Made by a program: the position numbers and the translations under genes. A DNA stretch of 64,000 nt from positions 24,277,698 through 24,341,697 of the forward strand of contig NW_024881321.1 of NCBI RefSeq assembly GCF_018691265.1, written 5' to 3'. Source of the stretch: Tyto alba (lineage: Eukaryota; Chordata; Aves; Strigiformes; Tytonidae). This document shows, one piece after another, positions 24,701 to 36,700 of the stretch. Position 1 is the first letter of the stretch, and every line of letters begins with the position of its first letter. Under the pieces are notes generated by a model that saw nothing but the letters and a program-made list of their open reading frames with translations, did no database searches and was not told the origin of the DNA.

Positions 24701-26631
24701 TAAATAATTTCTTTCTACACAAATTTCCATTCTGTTTGCTGATCTAGCTAGTTTTTAATGTAAATAGAATTGCCGCAATGGAGACATGATGAATCATGGT
24801 ATGGACAGAGAACGATTATCATGATACAGCTAAACCTTGCAGAGAGTCTTTTTAGCTGTAAGAACAGAGTGCCTGCCAAGCTCTGTTGACTAGTGCTGCA
24901 GTAGTTCAGCTCTGGCCCTGTATTCAATCTCTATGCATATATATGGGAAGAGTGATTTGTGGAGCATCTGATGTTTGCTGTTCCTCATTAGTAAATATCT
25001 AAACTGATTCTTTGCTTTTCAAAGCAGTGATAACAGCAGTTACATCATATGACCACTTATGAGGAACAATATCCCTCAGTATGATCCTACTGACCTGTTG
25101 GCAATTCACTGATGATACAAATAACCTTGGCAAGTCAACCTAAAGAGAAAAGACATCAGCTTTGGAAAGAAGGGCAACTCTGAAACAAGGATTAAATTAA
25201 GCTTCTATGGCATAGCAAAGTAGGTGAATATTGAATTGTGTAGAGCGGGATAGAAAATGCTAGTATAGAAGTATTAATTTTGTCAAAAACATAAAATCTC
25301 CAGTTAGTGAATATTAAGGTTGCTGTGGGATTATGCCAGTGTGAATGATACTTCAGTAAAGAAATACTGGCAGGAAGGTTGGCTGACTGCACATCTGCTT
25401 GATCCAGAGCCACTAGCAATGATGTGAATAGGGTGTTCAGATGTACTTTGTCTCTTTTCTGTCTGACTTAAATGTCTTTCTTTTCTAAGCAGACATTTGG
25501 CGATTTTGGAATATCTGATTATCAATTTCTTCTGCTTAACCTCTTCTATTTTGTGTAAATATTGAATTATTAATTAGAAAATAAGTAGGTTATTCCATTC
25601 CATATCAAACATGAGTATTGTAAACCATGGGTAAAATTGGAGGAAGATGAGGATTAACTGCCTTAGAGTTAGGTCTTCCTTTTTTTTTTTTTTTTTTGGT
25701 CCTTGAAAACTTTGGATATTCCCTCATTATAACCATATTGGTAAGTAGGAAAATCCACCAGTGATGTATTTATACAAATGTTCTGGACAACACTGCATAA
25801 AAACATTTGGGAAATCTCAAAAATTTTCCAAGAGTGGGAAAATTATGTCTCTCTAGATCAGCACATTACATTTATATTGTCTAGCAATAAGAAGATGAAG
25901 GAAGTTTACCATCACATGCGACTTATAGACTCTCATGAAGTGCTCATGTTTTATTTACAGTTCTGCACAATTTGAGCTAGTATTTAAAAAGCAGATGTTA
26001 TAGTAATTTCTGTAAGCCTTCTAGCAGTGTCTGACTGTCATCAGTAAGTTCTAGATTCAAATCTAAGACATTGTCTTGATTCTCTGGGTAGACATTTAGA
26101 AAAATAAAATTAAATACTCTGATGATCAGCTAAATAATTTACCCCACCTAAAAAACATGAATCAGTTTGGTAAACAATATTCTGTTAAAGGGAAGAGGAA
26201 AAAACCCTCAAAACCCCAGCAACAAAATAAGTATATACTATCATAAGCAGTGCATAACTCTAATAATGGAATCAAAAGTACTTCATAGTCTGTGAAACAC
26301 TTGCATGAGGCTAGTTCAGTCCAATGCTGCTTTACCTCTTAGGTTGGAAACTTTTCACTTTAATAGGTTTAAAAAAAAAAAAAAATCAGTTTCAAAGGTA
26401 ATCAAACAACAAATGGGAACTAACAATTTCTAAAATTTCCACTTTGATTTATTCATCAATATCTTCTATTTTTCAACAAATGCCATTAAATTGTCTTTTT
26501 GGGTTCATCTTTCTTGAATAATGATTTCTGTCATGGGACAGAAAGGAGGGTATGGTTGTGGATGTTTTACTTTTTTGTCTGATGCCTTAACTACCACCTT
26601 ATATTTCCATAGAAAGCAGCCCAAGAGAACA
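21751..26631. other. Unique AT-rich DNA
   Basis: Nothing recognisable apart from T-runs near 23681-23700 and 25679-25697 and short TAATGT/AATAGT repeats near 21998-22045. Confidence 0.6.
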
Positions 26632-26890
26632 CAAAATTATAGAACTGTAGGTCTGGAAGAGATGTTTTAGTTCAACCCTTGCACTGTGACAAGGCCAGAA
26701 ATGCTTGGATGACAATACCAGATACTGTCTTATCTGTTTAAAAATATTATCAGAAAATTCCATGCTGCCTATCAGCAGTCCTTTCCAGTCAGCTTTAGTG
26801 TGAACATTTAGAAATTTCTGGTTTCAATTGTCCTTATTTCAAATTCAGCTAACTTCTTCAAGCTGTTTTCTCATTTTTCTTTTTCAGAAT
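26632..26890 (-). mobile_element. Old CR1-type 3' end relic
   Basis: The sequence from AAATTATAGAACTGTAGGTCTGGAAGAG onward follows the pattern of the 3' end of older CR1 groups read on the minus strand: tail, then TCTGGAAGAGA, then TTCAACCCTT. Similarity fades over about 260 bp and nothing codes. Its divergence suggests a much older insertion than the other CR1s in the window. Confidence 0.5.
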
Positions 26891-28180
26891 GAATTATCTT
26901 GATCAAGAAAGCTGGAGGTTTCCTATCTGCAAATCCATGTTTTAATTTCCAGAATTCTTCTCCAAGAATTATTCTTCTATGCTTAGCTGAGACTAAAGGC
27001 GAGAATCTAAATTACACTCACAAGGAGATTACATGAATTACAATTACTTAATAACAATATTGGGGAGGTGACAAATGAAACATATTTGTCTTTCTATCAG
27101 GGAATAGCAAAACATTCATTAAGTTTCCCTTCCCTTCTCTCCTAGCTCATCAAGTAATTGTGACTACATAAAGTATTTCTCAAGTTTAATATATGTGCAT
27201 GAATGAGAGTGGCACTTCTTGAGTAGAACTGGAAGCTGTACATTAGAATTTATTAACTGGTGTCTATGAACAACTCACTATTCTCACATATATTAAAAGG
27301 ATTCTGTGATCTTGTTGATTATGAGTGATATTTCTCTAGAGAAGTCACTGTACCTTCATATTCTATAGAAATATGTTTTCTGAAAGTATTTTTTACCACA
27401 GAAATCAATTTCTGACTGAAATAAGTAGAAATGTCATATAAATCCTTAAATTCAGTGCACCCTTCACTGGAGATGTGAGTATGACCAAGATGAACCTCAA
27501 GGGATGATCTCTACCATATTGAAGATCCTGTCCTGTGCTTATCAGGAAAGTGCACATTAACACCAGTTCATTCTCAGTCTGTATCATTCTGTCTCTCAAC
27601 GAGAACTAGACTGTTTTATTGTACTTAGGAGAAAAAGGGTAGTTTTCACAAATAATATGTTTGTATATCTAAGGCAACAAGATTTTCTCACACTTGCTAC
27701 AGTATTACAGTTATCAGCTACATGCTTCAGTATTCTCTGGAACAATAGCTTATCTGACTCCTTAACAGAGCCTTCCTGACTTTTTCTAACATATCAAATC
27801 AAACTTACCAGAGCACCATTACTGTTTAGAGAAAAAATTCCATATTTTGAATCAGGGATGAATGTATGATGTAAAATACTCTGAAAGTATTATATTATCC
27901 ATGTGTAAAAATGGTAGTATTTTTCTGTCCATCTGGGAGCTGAACTAAATTTTTTACTTTTCTGCTTTGCCATTCTGCTGTTCACATCTTCCCTTTTTCC
28001 TTTTCTTTTTTCTCTTCTGTTTTCCACAATTCTTTACATGTACTTGCATTGTATATTTTATCATGCTGACCCTTTTTATCTTCCCCGTATGTTAATCATA
28101 AAGATGTTAATACTGTTATTTATATACCTTAATATTTTCAAGTGCACAATTTTTCATACAAATGTTTTTCAGAGTCCACG

Positions 28181-28245
28181 CTTCCTTCCTCCCTCCCTCC
28201 CTCCCTCTTTCCCTCCCTCCCTCCCTTCATCCCTTCCTGGCTCCC
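28181..28245 (+). repeat. Polypyrimidine (CTCC)n microsatellite
   Basis: About 65 bp of almost pure C/T, mostly CCCT/CTCC tetranucleotides with a few interruptions. The tract is translated in a 90-aa open frame (28038-28310), which is a consequence of the repeat and not a gene. Confidence 0.85.
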
Positions 28246-30314
28246 CTATCTACCCCTTTCCTAAAACTATAATAGGAAATCATTGTGGAAAGATGAAAAT
28301 TCAGTTTTAAGAAAATGCTCGTGAATAAACAATGACAATATTAATGAACACCAGAGTTTTGTGAAAAAATGTAGCAGGATTCTCAAACAATGCAAACCAA
28401 AACAATTTCTTAATTAACCAGTTTGTATCTAAACAGCTGCAGAATAACACCTACACAAAGCATACAAAATGACATTGCATATAAAATATAGTATGTGATG
28501 GGAAACTTTACTCTCAGGCAATCAAGACATCTAAACCAGGCTCATATTACTCATGACAATACTTCAGATACATGTCTGTCTGCTTTAGTGTCTGTAATTG
28601 AAATAAGTTATGTGTCCTTTTTGATGGTTACCTCTATGTCTTTATCCTTCACTTGATACTATAATCCCCTTGCCACAACTTTCTTCCCACTACCCAAAAA
28701 AGTGGATTTATGCTTGCAGCAAGAAAAGTATGTAAAAGAGTGACAGGTCCTCTATCTGGAGATTATTTCAATGTGTAATGCTCTTGCATATAAATGTGAG
28801 TTTGAATGAATATCAGCTTTGCAAAATTATTGAGGTGGCTATATTTTTGACAGGTAAGGAAACACATAGCACTGTAGTAACCAAATAGTTGAAAAAACAT
28901 GCTGTTTGTGAATGCTGAATAAGCATCACAATGATTCAATTTTTTATTTTACTATTACAGTAAGATTATGTAAATTGTATTGCTGGGATAATAGTATGAC
29001 AACATAAAACATTGGATTTGTTACGATAACTGTTCTACTGTATGAGAAAATCTGGAGGGGTGATTTTCAAAATAACAGGCAGTCAAAAGTATGAAAATGT
29101 ATACAAATTCAATGCTAGAGGTGGGTTCACAATTGTGACAAAAATAGATGTATGAATTATGGTTTACAGGTTTGACTACGGTAACATTGAGTGCTCGTGC
29201 AGATTGTCTACACAGATGGACACCTGGTTTTGCTCATGCAGTTGATAGCCTGGCCTTTGGTCCTTGGTGCCTACTCTCATTTAGAATCTACTCCCTGTGC
29301 AAATTAGACTCTGTTGTATGAACTGTAATTTTCTTATTTATTCTGGCTGAGGCTAGTGTTATATTATCTGAATGACTATGCAAGAGGTCTTACCTTTTCT
29401 CTCTGCACATGACTACCTCCAGACAACACTGTAGCTGTCCCATCCAGGAGCATCTGCAGACCTCATAAACTCTGCAGAGCTTATCAAAGTTGAACCTTCA
29501 GTGGGGAAGTTAGGAAATACATAAACACATCAGCCACTTTTTTTCTGATTATTTGCCTGATGATGAATATTCTTCCATCAAAAACTACTTTAAATACACA
29601 TTAAAAGTACAGAAATGCGTAAGGCAGAATGTCCCTGACTCAGCACTTCCAATGTTAATCTGTTAAAAGCTACCTCTAAGTACTCTGGAAAAATGCTTAC
29701 TACGGTCAATAAGACTTTTGACTCATTAAGGCCAAAAAAGCAATACTAGACTCTGTTACTAAACCATTTTGAAATTAAGTAAAACAGAAAAGGGTAAGTT
29801 TTCTTTCTGTGTAAACTCTTGAATATGAAGAATTCTCTCCCATCTGTATATCAAGAATAACTAGGACAGAACTGAAAATAATTTTAAAAAATAACCAAAA
29901 CCCAATATATAACAGTTAAAAATAGTGGTATCTGAAAAAATGACTGTAATTTATACAATAATAGCTGTGGGAAAAAAAAGTTAAATCAGAATTTCAAAAT
30001 CTAACAATAATTATGTTAGATAAGATAGATCCCAAAACAGCATTGTTTTGCATACCCCAAATAAAGTATAACGTATCTCCTTTATAGCTATAATGAAATA
30101 GTGTAAAAAGAGGTGAACACTGAGAATCAGACAAGATAAAAGTATTTTTAGATGAGTTTTGAAACAGATGGAGAATCATGTGGCTAAAACCCCATTTCAA
30201 TATATGTCACTAAAAATTCAGGAAAATGTTGGTGGTGTTAGACTGAAAATAGATAACTATGTATCAGGACAAATTCAAAAAATATGGAGAGAAGTGCAAC
30301 TTACATGATGACCT

Positions 30315-30370
30315 GAGGGAGAGAGAGTGGAGGGGGGAGAGGCAGAGGGAGGAGGGGAGGGGGAGAGAGA
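30315..30370 (+). repeat. Polypurine GA-rich tract
   Basis: About 56 bp of nearly pure G/A with several G-runs. It is opposite in strand sense to the C/T tract two kilobases upstream. It could adopt triplex or quadruplex forms. No associated gene is seen. Confidence 0.8.
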
Positions 30371-30913
30371 TTGCTCCTTATAGCTACTTACAATTCCTTG
30401 TTGTCAATTAATCTTAGTTGCCAAGAAGCTCAAAAAATATGAGAAGGTAGAAATTAAAATTATCCTCTCTTCTGCCTCCATTCAAAACTTCTATTTCTCC
30501 AACCTCTTAAAAGTGTAATTTATGCTAATTTACTCTTCCAGAGATGTTTTAAAGCACTTGTTGAAAAGTATACACTACTGTTAATATCCTTCAGGACATG
30601 AACAATCACAGTGAAAAAAAATTATACATATAGTCATTAAGAATTTGATCAATGATATTTTTCTTGTCATATTTCTGAACATAACTAAAATTCAGGACCT
30701 CAAGTTATTTTTTTTCCACCCAGGAAATTATTATCTGTCTGGTAAGTAACAAGAAGCCTAGATCAAATGTTGTTAAACTGCTAATACAATTGTAGGGTGC
30801 TATTTCTGATACATGTTCCATTGTTATTATTCTGATTCTTCAGTATTAATACTATTGCATAGAAGTTCCATTTGGCATTTGGGCCATACTTTATTGAGTG
30901 TTAAGAGTATATT

Positions 30914-31565
30914 TGTCATGAATTGACTTTGGATGGCTGCCAGACACCCACTCAGCTGCTCTCACTCCCCCTGGTCAACAGGACAGAAGAAGAAAGTAAG
31001 ATGGGTCAGGATAAAGACAGGGGCATCACTCAGTAATTACTGTCATGACAAAACCAGAACTGACTTGGGGAAAATGCATTTAACTTATTGCTGATTAAAA
31101 AAAAAAAAAAGAGTAGGGTGGTGAGAAACAAAGAGAAAAACTGAAACTTCTGCCCCCCACTTATGCCTTCTACCCTGGCTCAATTTCACTCCTTCATGTC
31201 CAGGTCCTCTAACTCTTCATCCCCAAGCAGTGCATGGAGGGGAGATGAGTAAATGGGTTTGTGATCAGTTCATAACACTTTAGAGCTGCCTCTCCTTATT
31301 CCTCACACTATTCCTCTCCTTCAGCATAGGGTCCCTGACATGGGATACAGTCCTTCAGGGAAAGACTGCTCCAGTGTGGGTCCTCCATGGGCCACAGTAG
31401 AATGGTATATCCACCTGGTCCGGTGTAGGGTCCTCCATGGGCCGCAGTGCGGATATCTGCCCTGACATGGTCTTTGCTATGGGCTGCAGTGATTACCTGC
31501 TTCACAGGGGTTCTCACAGGCTGCAGGTGGACAACCTGTGCCACCAGGAGAAGGAAAGCACGTTT
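30914..31565 (-). mobile_element. Truncated LTR, third ERV family
   Basis: On the minus strand the element ends near 30914 (TGTCATGAATTGAC on the + strand). It carries an A-rich stretch (31090-31103) and the repeated GGGTCCTCCATGGGCC block (31378 and 31428) seen in bird ERVL-type LTRs. The U3 part is missing: similarity fades near 31565 and no target duplication can be assigned. It differs in sequence from the 1.0-kb and 0.55-kb families in this window. The 91-aa minus strand frame inside it is not a gene. Confidence 0.6.
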
Positions 31566-32701
31566 CAAGCAATATAATGACATATATTGCTTTTCAGCAA
31601 TATATGCATCCTTTTCAGAGACTGAATCATCCAGATTATAAATTTCTAAGCTTTAATTTAGAAAGGGTAAGAGTCAATTGCTTTTAAGGAAACAAATTAA
31701 CTGCTACTAATTACACAAAACCTATTGCACAGCATCTAAACTTTCCATCAGAAATTAATGGTCAAAGATGCATTCTTATTATGATTGTGACCATGTTAAA
31801 CAATTAAAACCCTTGTATGTTTATGACGCTAAATAAAATAATATGTAATAGTCTATGGTTGAGATGTGGGAAATTGTATATAAATCATGTCTCTCCCTCT
31901 GGAGATTTAATTCTAGACTGTTTTTATGCTTATCCCCCCAAGTTACTCTTTACTTTTCTTGTTATTGTTGGAAATGAATGCCTATTACAGTAAGTGATAT
32001 CTTATCCATACCACAATGTTAAAAAAAAATGATTGAGCTGGATCAACACGTTGGATTTGCCCTAAACAAATTAGTTTTAAAGACACTATCGTTCATTGTA
32101 CATTGAGAATATTTAGTATTCATCTATCTGGTTTCTATCCTGAATCCAACTTGCACATGTGCTCACCAGAGAAGGACATGAAAGGCCAATATTAATTTGG
32201 CACTTTTCCCTCGAACTTCCTCTATACATCATGCATTTTCAATATTACTCAGTTTGAGGTTGTGGGCACAGACCTAATGTGAATGTTGTACAAAATCCAG
32301 ATAAACCAGAAAAAACAATGCCAGATACATGACAATGTTTTCATTTTCTGAACAAATATCTTAGAGTTCCAGAATTCCAGAGACATTTAATAAGATAGTC
32401 TGGCAAGTAGGATCAATTTGTATGTTTAAGGGATCTAGGAGAAGGAAGAATTTAATGAAGATATATGTATCAATCAATTAATTGAAATAAAATGGAAAGT
32501 AAATGCAAAACATATTAATGAAAATTCAGGTTCCATAAATTAAAATTGTAAGTTATATATTTTAGCACATAAAGCTAATGTATCTTTCAATGTACAGAGT
32601 TTTCCAAGCAAGAATAAAACAGATGATGAACCTAGTTGAAATGAGGCTAGGACCATCTACTTTCCATATTTCTAAACATTTTTGGTAATTTTTTACAAGT
32701 G
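31566..32701. other. Unique AT-rich DNA
   Basis: Starts with a small hairpin (AGCAATATA at 31568 and TATATTGCT at 31583). Otherwise I see nothing recognisable. Confidence 0.55.
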
Positions 32702-33780
32702 TGTTGTGGTTTGAGCCTGGTTGGCAGCCTAACACCATGCAGCCAAGCTCTCCCCCTTCTCCTCCGGCAATGAGAAGGGACAGAGAGCCAGGCTTGGAGT
32801 TTGAGATAGGACTGGGATGGGGAAAAAAATCACTCTTTATGGTCATGAGCAAAAGGCAGACTCATTAGGGGAAGGAAAAAAAGAACATACATTTATTACA
32901 GACACTAACAACATGTAACAGAGTAGGACAGTGAGAAGCATTGCCACATCTTGAGAACACCTTCCCCCCACCCTTCCCTTCTTCCTGGGCTCAGTTCTGC
33001 TCCCGATATCTCTACCTCCTCCCCACAGTGGCGCAGGGGCAGGGAATGGGGGGGTGCAGTCAGTGCTGCCACTTCCTTTATCTTCGGTGGGGGGAGATTC
33101 TGGAACTTGTTTCCCCTGCTCCATCGTGGTCCTCCTCTCACAGGAGACAGTCTTCCACAAACTTTTTCTGACATGAGTTCCTCCCACGGGCCACAGCGTT
33201 CCCCACACTGCACCATCGTGGGTCACCAACTTTCTCCAACTGCAGTCGCTCCCATGGGCTGCAGCCCTTCCCGAGCTGCTCCGGCATTGGACACCCCCAC
33301 GTGCTGCAATCCCTCCAGCGCTGAACTACAACAGTGGAGTCTACCTTTTCCCACAAGAACCTGGCCATCTTTGGGCACAGAACCTTGATCAGACAGGCAA
33401 AAAACACAGGCCATAAATCCGTGTCTGCTCCACCATAGATCTTCATGGGTAGCAGTGGGGGGCTGCCCTGCCATCTCACCACAGGATACAGGGGAGTCTG
33501 CTCCAGCACACTTCTCCTCTCCTTTCTTCCTTCAATCCTCCACTGACCTTGGTGTTCATGCAGCTGCCACAACTCCTTCTCACAAGTCCAACTGCTCATC
33601 ACTATGTCCCTTCTTCAATATGTTATCACAGAGGCGCAGCTGATTGGCTCAGTTTTGGAGCAGAGGTGGAGCTGACTTGGAGCTGGGGGAGGTTCGAGAA
33701 GTTTCTCACAGGGGGCCACCACCCCTATATCCCCCTCCCCTGCTACCAAAAATCCCCACCACTCACTCAAACCCAGGACA
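32702..33780 (-). mobile_element. Solo LTR, 1.1-kb ERVL-like family
   Basis: A complete 1,079-bp minus strand LTR, from TGTCCTGGGTTTGAGTGAGT at 33780 to CCACAACA at 32702. It is flanked by a perfect 5-bp duplication AAGTG (32697-32701 and 33781-33785). It aligns along its length with the LTRs at 15045, 20737 and 59053. There is no internal retroviral sequence. Several long open frames (for example 33138-33602 minus, 154 aa) arise only from its GC-rich composition. Confidence 0.88.
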
Positions 33781-36700
33781 AAGTGTAATCTTAAACATTC
33801 TAAAAAAATTATTCTTAGCTTAATTTCTAATCATTTTTTGCATTTTACTTAATAATTGAATAGAACAATGCATTTTCTATTAGAAATTACTACAAGGATC
33901 CATATCAATACAAGTGCAGATTCCTTCCTAGGACATGAAGTTTACTCTTTAAACACCTGAAAAGATCCAGCCTCTTTATTCAAATAGAATACAACTAAGA
34001 GAATTTTTAAGGCTTTAGAAGAACACTCAAAATTCTAACTAAAAAGAAATAGATAATGAGTGGGAGAAAGAAAAAAAATAATCTGTGCAAGTTCCAAGAC
34101 ACGATCAAGACTTTTAAAGAAGTTTGTGTTTATATTAACTCTTACCAAACAACAGCATGCAACTAAAAAGAGTGAATTTTTTAGTGCATAAAATAAAATT
34201 GTGAAAAAAAAGATAAAGGTATAATCAAGGGTCTCTACTGGGTTATCTAATGTTTAAAGATATGCTTAAAGAATATCTCTTGAATTAAATGGGATTTAGA
34301 CATGTATCTCACAAGAAATAAAGTAATGAAAACAGAATTCAAAGTATTCATAGTGAAGTTTTTATATACTAATATATATGCATATTTTTCATTTTAAAAT
34401 GCTTATATTTTTAATTTAAAATATGTTTCTTCAAATAAATACGGGGAGAATCTTAAATTTCATTTCAGAAAAAAATAAGAATTCCTTTTGTTTTGAAAAA
34501 GGTAAGATGCAAGTTCATTTCTTTTCAATAGATATAAAATAATTGATTCAGCTCCCCCAAGTCAACTTTCAATGCTGCATGAAAGGACAAAACCCATAGT
34601 CATTAATAAATTACTAAATTTTAGCATAATAAAACATCTCACTATGGTCAAAGACAATTTGTGACCTGATCAAAATAAACTGTTTTGATTTTTCTGCTAT
34701 AGTTTTTGCACATTTAATAGATTCTTATAGGGCACATCTTTTTAATTAAAACAACCTTTTTTGATTGACCCCTCCCCCATCCCAATGGGGATGGATGTGA
34801 TTGTATTAGCATTTGTAAGGCTATCAGAAGTACAATACATAGGAAGGGACCTCCCTGTTCAGACTAGTTACATCAAAATACGATGCACCCTCCCATGCAA
34901 ATTAGAAAATAAAACAAGTGAAACAGCATGTATGGTGGTAGTACTAATTAACTTTGAAATATAGAGCAACTCATGAAGGAAAGCCAATTACATTAGCTTG
35001 TAATGTAAAAGCTTTGCATACATTTATAATATTTTGAAAGAAATGAAATTGTGTGATCTCAGAAGGCATTAATTGAAAACTTCAAGCACATTCATTCTTT
35101 TTAATAAAGTTAAGCCTGAACTATGTTCACAGAGCCAAAAAGCCTGGAACTAATGGATTGTGTAAGTGTCCTGAAACAAAGGTCCATGATACATATTTTC
35201 AAATTGCTGGCAGCTTTAAATCCAAAGCCAGTTTATGCTGTTTGAGATCATTTTACCAATACAGTTTGCAAATTGATCATGGTTATTCCAAGAGTTTTAT
35301 AAGTCTAGTGGTTATATCATTTATTCGTATATTAATTTAAGTGAAATAATGTCTAAGTACAAATACTGTACAGCTAGAGTTGTCTCCAAATCCATTGAAA
35401 AGAAGATAGACATTTCTTAAGATGTTATAATAGAAACAACCAACGATCTAGTCAAAAAAAATCTTAAAAAAAAAAAAAAAATTGAAGGCACTTGGATAGT
35501 TTCTTCAAAGTTATGAGTTGCTTAATCAGCTTTAATAATTTAAATATTATATGAGAAACACTGTCTCATATAAATGGCATGTTACCACTAATGCAAAAGT
35601 ACGACTCTGAAGTGTTCAACAGTGAATGAGTAAAGTTCAAACCAAAAAGCCACAACTCGTTAAATGTGTGTAGTTTATACTGAAAAGTCCTAGGGAAAAT
35701 AATCTCAAGCAATAAATAAATACTGACAGCCCTGCATTTGTGAAGCTTGTGGAGAGACAAAAGTGTAGTTAGAAACACTTGTGTTGAATACTAACAGCTT
35801 TAAAAGTTTTCAGCTAAAACTGTTGTCTGATGTTATTTAGAAGACTGGAAAACATTTTTGGACAATTGAAAGTGACCATTTTACAAACACTACAGGCAAA
35901 AGGAGGAAAAGCAGCACTACAGATGTATCCTTGTTTTGTTCTGGAAACTACAAATTATGTCTTTCATTTTAGAACCAGACAGAAAATTTAAGTGCTTCAC
36001 TAACAGAGCAAATGAATTTCTGTTATGGTTAAAATCTAGGATGAATGTTAACTGCTTAAGAACAATGATGTATTTTTATAATCATAAGCCATTATAAGTG
36101 AAGAGACTAGAATTTACTATTTTTAGTGCTGAGAAAGTTACACTGTGGTGTCTTCTATCTAGAGCTGCTTTCACTTCATCACTATTAATATTAGTTTCCA
36201 TCAAAGTGTGTGCTGTTGATTACAATCAATGGATGGCATGAGGTCAGTAATGAATGCAGCAGAGGATTTAACGTGCCTCAGTAAAATGCAGAGGTTTGTT
36301 TTAGTTTTAAATTCAATCAGTTCAAATAGAATCTCTATCTAAATCCCTGTACAAACCAAGGTGATGATATGTACTAATGTATTTAAACCTATTTGATTAG
36401 AGAGTTTCGGAAACAAATCCATACAAAAATAAAATGGATAGAATATAGTAAAAAAAAAATGTTGGAATTATACTATTAACAAAACTTGTAAAACTGTCTT
36501 ATTTTGACATTCTTTTGCTTTCTAGTTGACTTAAGAGGTCCTTCAAGATGCTCTGCCCATGGGAGAGCTCAGAATGAACAGTTCCTACCACGAATGAAGA
36601 AGAAGGAATAAATAGGTCTAGAATATATTGCTGTTTTTTGGCGGTCTATTGTCAATCTTAGTGCTCCCAAGAGGCTCCTGAAGAAAATAGATTCTGATGA

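Larger units (their letters stand above)
26891..30913. other. Unique AT-rich DNA with polypurine/polypyrimidine tracts
   Basis: No gene is seen. It contains the CCTCC tract at 28181-28245 and the GA tract at 30315-30370, which are listed separately. Confidence 0.6.

Noticed and set aside
33138..33602. 154-aa open frame on the minus strand
   Set aside because: Inside the solo LTR at 32702-33780, with no retroviral or host motif.
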